64,000 bases of DNA from contig JADJYJ010000028.1 of assembly GCA_016719785.1 (NCBI GenBank), positions 1 to 64,000 on the forward strand, read 5' to 3'. The notes beneath the pieces were generated by a model, which saw only the letters and a program-made list of their open reading frames with translations, had not been told where the DNA came from and made no database searches. Positions 28,349 through 37,682 of this stretch are shown here, piece by piece (the stretch's first letter is position 1; each line of letters starts with the position of its first letter). This stretch comes from Candidatus Amarolinea dominans. GTDB lineage: Bacteria > Chloroflexota > Anaerolineae > SSC4 > Amarolineaceae. The translations under genes were made by a program, and so were the position numbers.

Positions 28349-28469
28349 TGTCGTCCTCCGTGTTCATCCCTGTTAATCCGTGGTACTGCCATCCTATACT
28401 GCAAGTGGGAATAGACCTCACTTTTTCGCCTAAGGAAACAGGCGCAATTCGTGCCCGCTTGCAGTACAA

Positions 28470-28499
28470 CTGGCAAAAACCGGCAAAAGCGGCTATAAT
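28470..28499 (+). promoter_or_regulatory. Probable promoter of tsaD
   Basis: CTGGCA (28470-28475), 18-bp spacer, TATAAT (28494-28499). The ~55-nt leader is made of ATTCAG/CTCTGAGC repeats and has no clear Shine-Dalgarno site before the tsaD ATG. Confidence 0.6.
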
Positions 28500-28560
28500 G
28501 CGGGCCGGTAGGGATATTCAACTCTGAGCATTCAGCTCTGAGCATTCAGCATTCAGAATT

Positions 28561-29580
28561 ATGACAAGACTGATTCTCGGTATCGAAACCTCATGTGATG
28601 AGACGGCCGCCGCGGTGGTGGGGGATGGTCAGCACATTCTGTCCAACGTGGTGGCGACACAAATTGATCTGCACCGCCAGTACGGGGGTGTGTTTCCAGA
28701 ACTGGCGTCACGACAGCACATCCTGACCATCAAACCGGTCATCGAGCAGGCGCTGACAACCGCCCAGGTCGGCTGGCAAGACATCGCCGCGGTGGCGGTG
28801 ACCTATGGGCCGGGGCTGGCTGGATCGCTGCTCGTCGGCGTCAACGCGGCCAAAGGCCTGGCTTGGGCGCGCGCCCTGCCGCTGATCGGCGTCAACCACC
28901 TCGAAGGCCACATCTATGCCAACTGGCTGCGGGCCGGCGGCAATACCGCGCCCCCGGTCCCTCCTGTGTTGGTGCTGATCGTCAGCGGTGGACACACCGA
29001 ACTGATCCTGATGCACGAGCACGGTCGTTACACGCGCCTGGGCGCGACGTTGGACGATGCCGCGGGCGAAGTTTTCGACAAAGTGGCACGTCTGCTCGGC
29101 TTGGGGTATCCTGGGGGGCCGGCGCTGCAGAGGGCGGCCGAGGGCGGCCGGGCGCAGGCTTTCGATCTGCCGTTGGCGCTGCGCCATGATCCGAAGCACC
29201 GCTACAACTTCAGCTTCAGCGGTCTCAAGACGGCCGTGCTGCGTTTGACGCAGGCGCTCAAGGCAGACGGGGCGGCATTACCGGTGGCTGATCTGGCCGC
29301 CAGTTTTCAGCGGGCCGTCGCCGAGGCCCTCGTTGCCAGGATTCTGGTCGCCGTTGACGATTTCAAGGTCAGTCAGGTCTGCGTTTGCGGCGGCGTTGCC
29401 GCCAATGTTGAACTGCGCCGGCAGTTAGCCGCCCGCTTGCCGGTGCCGCACGCGGTCCCGCCCATCTGGTTATGCACCGACAATGCCGCCATGATCGCCA
29501 GCGCCGGTTTTTATCGCTACGCTGCCGGTCAGCGCAGCGCTTGGGACCTGGACGTGCTGCCCAATCTCAAGCTCAACTGA
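28561..29580 (+). CDS. tsaD: tRNA N6-threonylcarbamoyladenosine transferase TsaD
   Basis: 339 residues, full length. ILGIETSCDETAAAVV at the N-terminus, metal-binding NHLEGHIYANW (two His), ILIVSGGHTELI, FSFSGLKTAVL, CVCGGVAANVELR and DNAAMIASAG are all family hallmarks. With TsaB/TsaC/TsaE it installs t6A at position 37 of ANN-decoding tRNAs. The nearest partner genes are not in this window. It converges on murE with a 21-bp gap. Confidence 0.97.
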   Translation: MTRLILGIETSCDETAAAVVGDGQHILSNVVATQIDLHRQYGGVFPELASRQHILTIKPVIEQALTTAQVGWQDIAAVAVTYGPGLAGSLLVGVNAAKGLAWARALPLIGVNHLEGHIYANWLRAGGNTAPPVPPVLVLIVSGGHTELILMHEHGRYTRLGATLDDAAGEVFDKVARLLGLGYPGGPALQRAAEGGRAQAFDLPLALRHDPKHRYNFSFSGLKTAVLRLTQALKADGAALPVADLAASFQRAVAEALVARILVAVDDFKVSQVCVCGGVAANVELRRQLAARLPVPHAVPPIWLCTDNAAMIASAGFYRYAAGQRSAWDLDVLPNLKLN

Positions 29581-29601
29581 GCATGGGCAGTGGACAAAGG
29601 A

Positions 29602-31191
29602 CTATGCGGCGGATGGTGCTGCAGGCTTGGGCCATGCCGCTCTGAGGGCGGCGCGCATGGCCTCTTGTTCGTTCCAGGGGGTCTCGGTGACGCCAAAGCA
29701 CATCGAGCGCTCGTGGCCCTTGCCACAGGCAATGACCACATCACCGGCGCGCGCCAAACGGCATGCAAACGCCAGCGCTGCCGCCCGATCATCCACTCGC
29801 CAGTACGTTTCACCCTCCTGTCCGCCGGCGTCCTGACAGCCGCATGCAATCTCCGCTGAAATGTCCGCAATCGCTTCCGTGCGCGGGTCCTCCGCGGTGA
29901 TGACGGTGAGATCGGCCAGGCGCCCGCCAATGTGGCCCATCAGGTAGCGTTTGGCCCGGTCGCGCTGGCCCGCGCTGCCAAAAACGGCAATCAAGCGGCC
30001 CTCGGGCGCCACCAGCGGCCGGACGGTCTCCAACGCCCGTTGTAATGACACAGGAGAATGGGCAAAGTCAACGATGGCCAGGAATGGCTGGCCTTCATCG
30101 AGGCGTTCCATGCGCCCGACAACGCCGTCGAAGCTGGCAATGGCGACGCGCAGCACGTCCAACGGAACACCCAGGGCGAGGGTGGAGCAGGCTGCGGCCA
30201 GGATGTTGTAGATGTTGAAATCCCCGATCAGGCGCGTCGTGATCTGCGTTTGCAGGCCGTCCACGGCCAGGCCCAGGTCGTAAATGCTGTGCCCCAGGTC
30301 GAGCGTGAAGGTGGTGCAATCAGGGGCATGGGTGATGTCGGCTGCTTGCACGGCGCCGTTCTGCAAGCCATACGTCAGGCGTCGCAACGATGACCGTCCC
30401 TGGCTCAGGATGGCGTCCAGGAGGGGAAAACTGGCATCTTCGGCGTTGAGCACGGCTGTCTTGGTTGTCCCCCCTTTTTCGACAGACGCACTCAGGTGCT
30501 GGAAGAGGATGCCTTTGGCGGCCGCGTAGTTGTCCCAGGTGCCGTGATAGTCGAGGTGCTCGTGGGTGATGTTGGTCACGATGGCCAGATCGAACTCGCA
30601 GGCATCCACCCGGCGCTGATGCAGCCCATGTGACGTGCTTTCGAGCACCGCGACCTCACAGCCGGCCTTGACCATCTCGGCCAGGTAGTGTTGGGTGTCC
30701 AGTGCATCCGGTGTGGTGACATGCAGGCCGGTATCGAGGGTGTGACCGCCGATGTCGGCTTGCACCGTGGTGACAAGGCCCACCTTGCGGCCGGCGCCGC
30801 GCAAGATGTGTGCGATGAGGGTGCCGGTGGTGGTTTTGCCGTCGGTGCCGGTGACGCCAATGACGGTGAGTTTGCGCGCGGGAAAATCATGCCAGGCGGC
30901 CGCCAGCCAGGCCAGCGCGCTGCGGCTGTTTGCAACCTGGAGATACGGTATCTCCGCGCCGCTGAGCGCGCCGCTCTCAGTCGGCGGAAGCTCGCCCACG
31001 ATGGCGGCCGCGCCCTGCGCCGCGGCCTGGCCGATGAACTCATGACCGTCCACACGCAGGCCGAAAATGGCGACAAACAGCGTGCCGGGGCGCACCTGGC
31101 GTGAGTCGGCGGTGATGGAGGTGATGTCCGGGTCGCCCAGGCCATACTGGACGCTGTCGGTGAGCAAGAAAGTCAACTGACTGAGTCGCAA
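29602..31191 (-). CDS. murE: UDP-N-acetylmuramyl peptide synthetase (MurE family)
   Basis: 529 residues with the three Mur-ligase domains: N-terminal SITADSRQVRPGTLFVAI, ATP-binding GVTGTDGKTTTG, NITHEHLDYHGTWDNYAAAK, then C-terminal VDFAHSPVSLQRAL, RLIAVFGSAGQRDRAKR and CGKGHERSM. The residue-3-selecting motif reads EDPRTEA where diaminopimelate enzymes have DNPR, so the amino acid added cannot be assigned with certainty. The start is TTG at 31191 with GAGG five bases upstream. It adds the third residue of the peptidoglycan stem peptide, or it is a MurE-like paralogue. Confidence 0.88.
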   Translation of the reverse strand: MRLSQLTFLLTDSVQYGLGDPDITSITADSRQVRPGTLFVAIFGLRVDGHEFIGQAAAQGAAAIVGELPPTESGALSGAEIPYLQVANSRSALAWLAAAWHDFPARKLTVIGVTGTDGKTTTGTLIAHILRGAGRKVGLVTTVQADIGGHTLDTGLHVTTPDALDTQHYLAEMVKAGCEVAVLESTSHGLHQRRVDACEFDLAIVTNITHEHLDYHGTWDNYAAAKGILFQHLSASVEKGGTTKTAVLNAEDASFPLLDAILSQGRSSLRRLTYGLQNGAVQAADITHAPDCTTFTLDLGHSIYDLGLAVDGLQTQITTRLIGDFNIYNILAAACSTLALGVPLDVLRVAIASFDGVVGRMERLDEGQPFLAIVDFAHSPVSLQRALETVRPLVAPEGRLIAVFGSAGQRDRAKRYLMGHIGGRLADLTVITAEDPRTEAIADISAEIACGCQDAGGQEGETYWRVDDRAAALAFACRLARAGDVVIACGKGHERSMCFGVTETPWNEQEAMRAALRAAWPKPAAPSAA

Positions 31192-31204
31192 GGCAGCCTC
31201 GTTA

Positions 31205-31264
31205 GGTCAAAGTGCAAAGTACAAAGTGCAAAGCGTTTTCTCCGAAAACGCTTTGCACTTTGCA
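31205..31264. repeat. Near-perfect 23-bp inverted repeat made of TGCACTT heptamers
   Basis: The right end of the left arm, GTGCAAAGCGTTTTC, and the start of the right arm, GAAAACGCTTTGCAC, pair around a TCC loop; with the outer heptamers the stem reaches about 23 bp with one mismatch. It fills the gap between the stop of the 31265 gene and the start of murE, so on the minus strand a transcript would fold here just before the murE start codon. Confidence 0.85.
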
Positions 31265-31774
31265 CTATTCAGCGCCTACAGTCTCCTCAGCGTCGCTGCT
31301 GCGCTTCGAGCGGCGGCGCGCCCGCGTGGCGGTGTAGATGCGCAGGCCAGTCCAACCACAGGTGGGGTTGTTGCACAGATAACGCCGCATGGGCAGGAAG
31401 AAGCCGATGAGGCGGTCACCGGGTGCGCGGTGAACGCGATGCAGTTCCTTGCCGCAGCGCGGACAGGCCTTGTCGGACAGGGACGGCGCCTGGATGATGC
31501 GTCGCCGCATGCGCCAGCCCAGCACACCCACTGCTCCCAAGATCAGGACCAGGCCGGTGAGGTCAGAGGCTGTGCGGTTGGTCAGGAAGTTGAGTGTGGT
31601 TGTGATCATCGCGGTGATGCCACCAACCAGCGCTTTGCCCGCGCCACTCAGCCACAGCCACAGGCTCTGCCGGATGTTGAACCGTTCGACCAGGAGGAAA
31701 AAGCCGAGCAGGATCAGCAGGGTCAGGATAATTTCAAAACGATACTCACGCCAGATGCGTCGCATATTCGCCAT
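31265..31774 (-). CDS. Membrane protein with C-terminal zinc ribbon, unknown function
   Basis: 169 residues. One hydrophobic helix at about 14-30, a second and third between 45 and 90, then a cytoplasmic zinc-ribbon-like domain (CPRCGKELHRVHR, then CNNPTCGWTG). The C-terminal tail is Arg/Ser rich. The RBS is weak (CAAGAA); ATG at 31765 is an alternative. It lies between nuoN and murE on the same strand. I do not recognise the family. Confidence 0.7.
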   Translation of the reverse strand: MANMRRIWREYRFEIILTLLILLGFFLLVERFNIRQSLWLWLSGAGKALVGGITAMITTTLNFLTNRTASDLTGLVLILGAVGVLGWRMRRRIIQAPSLSDKACPRCGKELHRVHRAPGDRLIGFFLPMRRYLCNNPTCGWTGLRIYTATRARRRSKRSSDAEETVGAE

Positions 31775-31800
31775 TTCTTGTTGAAAGTTCAGCTGCTACG

Positions 31801-33258
31801 TTACAACGATGCCAGCATGGGCAGCACGGCTTCGGTGGCCCAGGTAATAAAAGGGCCGGGGAAGATGCCGATGACCAGCGTCATAATCATGGCGATGGCG
31901 ACGACCGCCTGCACAGGCCGCGAGATCTTGAACGGGGTTCGCTCGCCCTGCGGCTCGAAGAACATGTAGCGCACGACGCTCAAGTAGTAGAAGGCCGCGA
32001 TCGCCGCGTTGACCAGCGCCACAGCCGCCAGGGCGAACGCTTGGGTCTGGATGGCGGCGCCGAAGACGAAGAACTTGCCTATGAAGCCACCGGTGGGCGG
32101 AATGCCGGCCAGTGAAAGCATGAAGATGAGCATCATGATCGCGAGGAAGGGCTGGCGGGTGATGAGACCCGACCAATCCTTGAGTTCGACGCTGCCGGTG
32201 GCATCTTCGACTGCGGTCACGGTGATGAAGGCGCCGATGTTGGTGAAGAGATAGGCGAACAGATAGATCAGCACGCCGTTGATGCCGTTGAAGGCTTTAC
32301 CCGGCTCGGACGTGGCGGCGACGAGACCGATCAGGATGTAGCCGGCCTGCGCAATGCTGGAGTAGGCCAGCAGACGCTTGACGTTGGTCTGGCGCAGCGC
32401 GGCCAGGTTGCCCAGGGTCATGGTGGCCATGGCGATACCGGCCAGGATGGCGGTCCACTGCGTCTGCACGGCGGGCAGGGCCACCAACAGGACGCGCAGG
32501 AGCAGGGCAAAGCCGGTAGCCTTGGAGGCCGTGGAGAGGAAGGCCGTGACCGGCGTTGGCGCACCATCGTAGGTGTCGGGCGCCCACTGATGGAACGGCG
32601 CCAGGCTGGCCTTGAAACCAAAGCCGGTGATGACCAGAATGGATGCCGGTAAGCCCAGGGAGGCTGTCAGGCCCTTCGTGTTCTTGAAAGCGGCGGCAAT
32701 CTCGGTCAGGTAGATGCTGCCGGTGGCGCCATAGAGCAGCGACAGGCCATAGAGCATGACGCCGGAGGCGACGGCGCCGTAGAGGAAGTATTTGATGGCG
32801 GCTTCGCTCGAGCGCTTGTCGTCGCGAATGAAACCGGCCAGCACATACGACGTGATGCTGAGGAATTCCATGCCCAGGTAGATCAGCACCAGGTTGTTGG
32901 CGCTGACGGCAACGGTCATGGCCAGGGTGGCGGCCAGAAGCATGGTGTAGAACTCGCCCTGATGGCGGCTGCGAGACTGCATGTAATCGCCGGCCGCGGT
33001 GACCACCAGGATCATGACGATGATGACGAGCACCTTGAAGAAGACGGCGAAACCGTCCACGGTCATCATGGTCAGCGCAGTGGCGTCTTGTCCGAGCAGG
33101 GCCAGGCTGGCAACCAGGGCCAGCACGAGACCGACGAGCGCAATCCCCTGGAAGAGATGGGTGCGCGCGGCGTCGCGATAAACCAGGTCGAGCAGGAAGA
33201 TGACCAGCCCGGCCAGGAAAATAATCAATTCGGGTGCCAGGAGCAGCAGAGGGTTCAC
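31801..33258 (-). CDS. nuoN: NADH-quinone oxidoreductase subunit N
   Basis: 485 residues, ~14 membrane helices; antiporter-like proton-channel motifs are present (KYFLYGAVASGVMLYG, FGFKASLAPFHQWAPDTYDG, RLLAYSSIAQAGYILIG). Start is GTG 33258 after AAGGAG. Last gene of the nuo string, 18 bp from nuoM. Confidence 0.96.
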   Translation of the reverse strand: MNPLLLLAPELIIFLAGLVIFLLDLVYRDAARTHLFQGIALVGLVLALVASLALLGQDATALTMMTVDGFAVFFKVLVIIVMILVVTAAGDYMQSRSRHQGEFYTMLLAATLAMTVAVSANNLVLIYLGMEFLSITSYVLAGFIRDDKRSSEAAIKYFLYGAVASGVMLYGLSLLYGATGSIYLTEIAAAFKNTKGLTASLGLPASILVITGFGFKASLAPFHQWAPDTYDGAPTPVTAFLSTASKATGFALLLRVLLVALPAVQTQWTAILAGIAMATMTLGNLAALRQTNVKRLLAYSSIAQAGYILIGLVAATSEPGKAFNGINGVLIYLFAYLFTNIGAFITVTAVEDATGSVELKDWSGLITRQPFLAIMMLIFMLSLAGIPPTGGFIGKFFVFGAAIQTQAFALAAVALVNAAIAAFYYLSVVRYMFFEPQGERTPFKISRPVQAVVAIAMIMTLVIGIFPGPFITWATEAVLPMLASL

Positions 33259-33276
33259 GATCAGCGCTCCTTCCGG

Positions 33277-34833
33277 CTACATGAGCCGTTGCAAGAGTTC
33301 ATTGGCGGCCAGATTGAAGAAATTGAGCAGCGGCGTCGGGAAGATGCCGAACAGCACCATGAACGCTACCAGCGGCCACATCGTCACCTTCTCGAAGGTC
33401 GCCATGTCGCTTGGCTCGTGTTCGTCCCGGCCGGTGGTCAGGTTGGTCCAGTGATCTATCTTGTGCGGGTCGTAATCGCCCAGGAACATGAACTGGATGA
33501 TCTTCCAGAGGATGTAGGCGGCGGTGATCACGATGCCGAGGACGCCGACAGCGGCGTAGACCTTGACCAGGTCGAAGGCGCCGCGGAAGACCAGGAATTC
33601 GCTCCAGAAACCGGCCAGGCCGGGCAGGCCGAGGGAGGCGAAGGCGGTGACGAGCATGATGCCGTAGTAGTAGGGCAGTTTGGCGCTGAGACCGCCGAAC
33701 TTCTTCAGTTCGCGGGTGTGCGCGCGCTCGTAGATGATGCCGACCAAGAAGAACAAGCCGCCGGTGATGATGCCGTGGTTGAACATCTGCAAGGCCGCGC
33801 CGTTGATGGCCATGGCCTGGCTGTTGATGGTGGCTTGCTCGGTGGCGCCCACGCCGAAGGCGGCGGCGCCGATGCCCAACATGACGTAGCCCATGTGGCT
33901 GACAGAGGAGTAGGCGATCAGGCGTTTGAGGTCCCACTGCGCCATGCAGACGAAGGCGCCGTAGATGATGCTGATGACACCCAGGGCGACGACGACCAGT
34001 GACCAGGCCTTGAAGGCGTTGGGCAGCGTGGGCAGCACGATGCGCAGGAAGCCGTAAGCGCCGAGCTTCAGCAGGACGCCAGCCAGGATGACCGAGCCGG
34101 CCGTGGGCGCGGCCGTGTGGGCGTCAGGCAACCAGGTGTGGAAGGGGAAACTGGGCACTTTGATGGCGAAACCGAGGAAGAAGCCCCAGAAGGCCAGGCT
34201 GCCCAGGAACATGTCGTTGGCAAAGGGCTTGGCCTTGGCCGCCTCCACAATGTCGAAGGTGCCGGTGACGAAGTAGACCCCCAGGATGGCCAGCAGCATG
34301 GCGACGGAACCGACCAGGGTGAAAATGAAGAACTTGATCGCGGCGTACTGCGGCCGGTCCTTGGCCTGGCCCCAGATGGCGATGAGGAAGTACATCGGCA
34401 CCAGACCAATTTCCCAGAAGACGTAGAAGAGCACGTAGTCGAGCGAGACGAAGACGCCGAGCATGCCCATTTCCAGCAGCAAGAAGAGCAGGAAGAATTC
34501 CTTGGCACGGCGCTTGATCGTGAAGCTGGAATAATACAGCCCCAGGGTGGTCAGCAGCGCGGTCAGGAAGATCAACGGCACGCTGAGGCCATCTACGCCC
34601 ATGTGGTAGGTTGCGCCGAGCTGCGGAATCCAGGAGTAGACCTCTTGGAACTGGTAGCCGCCGCTGGTTTTATTGTAAGCAAACCAGAGAAAGATAGAAA
34701 GCGCCAGTGGTAAGAGGCTAATCAAGACGGACCAGTTCTTGATTGTGCGTTCGTTCTCCTTGGGCAGGAACAGGATCACCAGCGCGCCCAAGAGCGGCGC
34801 AAATGTGATGATGGTCAGAAGTGGAAAAGACAT
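33277..34833 (-). CDS. nuoM: NADH-quinone oxidoreductase subunit M
   Basis: 518 residues of an antiporter-type complex I subunit: VYSWIPQLGATYHMGVDGLS, FWEIGLVPMYFLIAIWG, FPFHTWLPDAHTAAPTAGS with the channel Lys/His positions, and RLIAYSSVSHMGYVMLG. Start ATG 34833 is fixed by GGAGG eight bases upstream. It lies 41 bp after nuoL and translocates protons in the membrane arm. Confidence 0.97.
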   Translation of the reverse strand: MSFPLLTIITFAPLLGALVILFLPKENERTIKNWSVLISLLPLALSIFLWFAYNKTSGGYQFQEVYSWIPQLGATYHMGVDGLSVPLIFLTALLTTLGLYYSSFTIKRRAKEFFLLFLLLEMGMLGVFVSLDYVLFYVFWEIGLVPMYFLIAIWGQAKDRPQYAAIKFFIFTLVGSVAMLLAILGVYFVTGTFDIVEAAKAKPFANDMFLGSLAFWGFFLGFAIKVPSFPFHTWLPDAHTAAPTAGSVILAGVLLKLGAYGFLRIVLPTLPNAFKAWSLVVVALGVISIIYGAFVCMAQWDLKRLIAYSSVSHMGYVMLGIGAAAFGVGATEQATINSQAMAINGAALQMFNHGIITGGLFFLVGIIYERAHTRELKKFGGLSAKLPYYYGIMLVTAFASLGLPGLAGFWSEFLVFRGAFDLVKVYAAVGVLGIVITAAYILWKIIQFMFLGDYDPHKIDHWTNLTTGRDEHEPSDMATFEKVTMWPLVAFMVLFGIFPTPLLNFFNLAANELLQRLM

Positions 34834-34874
34834 GTCAGCTTCCTCCGATTCAGGGGGGAAAAATTTCAGCACGC

Positions 34875-37163
34875 TCAGGCGTACAGATAAAAGCCCAGTA
34901 ACAGCATGATGGTCATCACCGCGAACAACAGGTAGTTTTGGCCTTGTCCGGTCTGCAGCTTACGGGCAAGACCCCCCAGGCCGTCGGTCAAGGCGCCCAG
35001 GCCGTTCACGATGCCATCCACAATCGGTTCGTCGAAGAAGGCGCGCAGGCCGTCAGACAGCAGACGCCCCAGGCGACCGATGCCATTGACGATGGGGTCA
35101 ATGACCCAGCGATTGTCGAAGCGGAAGGCCATCTCCCCCAGCCAGACGGCAAAGGCGACGACGGTTCCCTGGTACAATTCGTCAATGTAATACTTGCGGT
35201 TGAGCACGGTCCAGACGGGGCCGAGCAGGCGCTTGACCGGGTCAACCTCACCAGCCTTGAGCGGTCGCAGGCCATACACCAACCAGGCCAGGGTCAGGCC
35301 GCCGAGCGCGGCGATGATGGAGACCATGAGCGGGAAGGTGTTGAACTCCGGTATGTGGATGGTGTGCGTCAGCGCCTCTTCCAGGCTGCCGATGACATGC
35401 TCGAACGGGTTATTGAGCAGGCCACCCAGCACGGGGAACCCCTCCGGGATGCCCACCCAACCGCCGACAATGGCAAAGACGGCGAGCAGCATCAGCGGCC
35501 AGGTCATCAGGTCGTTCATGCGCAGCCCGGTCTTGGCCAACTTGGTGGGCAGGCTGGCGTGCGCAGCCGCTTCACTGCGCGGCTGGCCAAAGAAGGTCAG
35601 GCAGATCTGACGGCCGGTGTAGAAGGCGGTGAGCAGAGCCGAAAACGCCAGCGTCCAGAAGACCAGGGAGTTGAGCTCGAAGGCGTTGGCCAGGATTTCG
35701 TCCTTGCTCCAGAAGCCAGCGGTGATGAGGGGAAAACCGCTGAGGGCCAGGCCGCCGATGAGGAATGTCCAGCCCACGCGCGGGATGCGTTTCCACAGGC
35801 CGCCCATGTTGAGCATGTCCTGCGGGTCGAAGGGCGGGCCGTCGTCGTGCGCGTCGTGACCATGACCGTGGTCATCGTGCGTCGGCGTGTGTCCGCCGTG
35901 CCCGCCGTGCGCCTCATGCACATGTTGCTCGCCGTGCTCCACCGCGTGAATGACTGCGCCGGAACCGAGGAACAAGAGCGCCTTGAAAAAGGCGTGGGTC
36001 AGCAGGTGGAAGGCGGCGGCCACGTATGCGCCGATGCCCAGGGCGGCAAACATATAGCCGAGCTGGCTGATGGTGGAGTAGGCCAGCACTTTCTTGATGT
36101 CGTTCTGGGCCACGGCGATGGTGGCCGCAAAGATGGCTGTGAACGCGCCGATGGCCGCGACGAAACTGAGCACCCAGGGCGCCCCTTCAGCCGCCGCATG
36201 GAAGAGGGGGAACATGCGGATGATGAGATAGACGCCGGCGGAGACCATCGTGGCCGCATGGATCAGCGCGCTGACGGGCGTGGGGCCTTCCATGGCATCT
36301 GGCAGCCAGACGTGCAGCGGGAACTGCGAACTTTTGCCCATCGCGCCCCAGAAGATGAGGAAGGCGGTCAGCGCGGCCCAGGAGATGCCCAGGCCCGGCA
36401 CCAGTGTTTCCGTCAGATGCTGCATGACTTCCGGATTGCGGAAAATCCCATCGAAGTTGAGCGTACCAGCATGGACGTAGAGCAGGGCCAGGCCGCTGAA
36501 CATGATGGTATCACCGATGCGCGTGGTGAGGAAGGCCTTGAGGCCCGCGTCCTTGGGCGTGATCTGGTTGGGGTTCCAATACTTCTTCTCGAACCAGAAG
36601 GAGATCAGCAGGTAGGAGCACAACCCCATCAACTCCCAGAAGACGAAGAGCATGAAGAGGTTGTTGGCGATGACGAGGCCCAACATGCCGGCGGCGAAGA
36701 GCGAGATATAGGCGAAGAAGCGGCTGTAGCGCGGGTCAAGCTCCCTGGAAGAAGCATCTTGGGTCGTGTAGGCCTGGTTTGGATCGAGATGATGCGGCCA
36801 GGTCATGTAGCCACGCGCATAGATGAAGATCATCAGGCAGACGAACGGCACCATGAAGAGCATGGCGGCGGTCAGCGGGTCCACGGCGACGCCGAAGTAG
36901 CTAAGGCTGGCCTGACCGGTTGGAATTTCCAGCAACGGAAATTGGCCCGGCGTCTCCGAGAATTCCAGATAGTTGGCCAGCGTGGGAATGACGACGACGA
37001 TCAGCGCGAAGAGCCAACTGACGGCCATAGCGCCAATGGCGATAGTCGAACTGGCCTTCTTCAGGCCGGCGGTCGCCCGCGTCTCATCCCGGTTGGTGAC
37101 CAGGACAATGATGGCAAATGCCAGCAGCGGAAAGACGGGAATCAGCCACGAGAGATTGAGCAT
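34875..37163 (-). CDS. nuoL: NADH-quinone oxidoreductase subunit L with histidine-rich loop
   Basis: 762 residues: GVAVDPLTAAMLF, FWELMGLCSYLLISFW, FPLHVWLPDAMEGPTPVSALIHAATMV (split by one motif), VLAYSTISQLGYM and the C-terminal lateral helix region. Between SGAVIHA and PQDMLNMGGLWK, where most NuoL proteins have a few residues, about 35 residues with 12 histidines are inserted (around 406-440, for example HDDHGHGHDAHDD). Start ATG 37163 follows GAGG. This is the distal proton-pumping subunit. Confidence 0.96.
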   Translation of the reverse strand: MLNLSWLIPVFPLLAFAIIVLVTNRDETRATAGLKKASSTIAIGAMAVSWLFALIVVVIPTLANYLEFSETPGQFPLLEIPTGQASLSYFGVAVDPLTAAMLFMVPFVCLMIFIYARGYMTWPHHLDPNQAYTTQDASSRELDPRYSRFFAYISLFAAGMLGLVIANNLFMLFVFWELMGLCSYLLISFWFEKKYWNPNQITPKDAGLKAFLTTRIGDTIMFSGLALLYVHAGTLNFDGIFRNPEVMQHLTETLVPGLGISWAALTAFLIFWGAMGKSSQFPLHVWLPDAMEGPTPVSALIHAATMVSAGVYLIIRMFPLFHAAAEGAPWVLSFVAAIGAFTAIFAATIAVAQNDIKKVLAYSTISQLGYMFAALGIGAYVAAAFHLLTHAFFKALLFLGSGAVIHAVEHGEQHVHEAHGGHGGHTPTHDDHGHGHDAHDDGPPFDPQDMLNMGGLWKRIPRVGWTFLIGGLALSGFPLITAGFWSKDEILANAFELNSLVFWTLAFSALLTAFYTGRQICLTFFGQPRSEAAAHASLPTKLAKTGLRMNDLMTWPLMLLAVFAIVGGWVGIPEGFPVLGGLLNNPFEHVIGSLEEALTHTIHIPEFNTFPLMVSIIAALGGLTLAWLVYGLRPLKAGEVDPVKRLLGPVWTVLNRKYYIDELYQGTVVAFAVWLGEMAFRFDNRWVIDPIVNGIGRLGRLLSDGLRAFFDEPIVDGIVNGLGALTDGLGGLARKLQTGQGQNYLLFAVMTIMLLLGFYLYA

Positions 37164-37257
37164 GAGCAACCTCGATTTTTGTTAGGCGGGGCGGGGGCTG
37201 TGATGAATGAGTCCAAACGAATCCATCCGACAATACTTGGCATAAATACACGTCTCG

Positions 37258-37644
37258 TCATTGATTCTGCCCTGGTCGGGGCGCCAGGAAGCGGGCGTAA
37301 ATCTGTTGCGCAAGGCCAATGCCGACCACCAGGGCGATGCCGCAGATGACCAGGGTCCAGAAATCGGTCTGCCGCCAGACGATCCACAGGATGATGAACA
37401 CGATCAGGGTGAAGGAGGCGGCGCTCCACTGCACGAAGGTCTGTGCGCGCTTGCCTTCATCGCAGATGCGGATCAGGGCGGCGGCGTCCATGTAACCGGG
37501 CTGCACCGCTTCGATCTGGCGAAACAGCTTGCCAGCGTAGCCATAGCCGCCCTTGTTCAGGTATTCCACCGCGCGCTGGTAGACGCGTTCCAGGTCGGCC
37601 GCGGTGATGGGTTGGTTCTGACGGTTATCTTGTGTGCGCGCCAT
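37258..37644 (-). CDS. Small two-helix membrane protein inserted in the nuo cluster
   Basis: 128 residues: a soluble N-terminal half resembling a single TPR-like helix pair (LERVYQRAVEYLNKGGYGYA, then KLFRQIEAVQPGYMDAA) and two C-terminal membrane helices (ASFTLIVFIILWIVW; LVICGIALVVGIGLAQ). Start ATG 37644 follows AGGGA by six bases. It lies between nuoK and nuoL, 38 and 94 bp away. It is not a known complex I subunit; assembly factor or hitch-hiker are both possible. Confidence 0.7.
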   Translation of the reverse strand: MARTQDNRQNQPITAADLERVYQRAVEYLNKGGYGYAGKLFRQIEAVQPGYMDAAALIRICDEGKRAQTFVQWSAASFTLIVFIILWIVWRQTDFWTLVICGIALVVGIGLAQQIYARFLAPRPGQNQ

Positions 37645-37682
37645 GGTGGTTCCCTGCAAGTCCGTAGCGGGCCGGCTGCCCT

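Noticed and set aside
33000..37350. Long plus-strand frames opposite nuoM and nuoL (up to 803 codons)
   Set aside because: Antisense shadows of high-GC membrane genes; compositions are Asp/Gly/Gln/His-rich with no domains.
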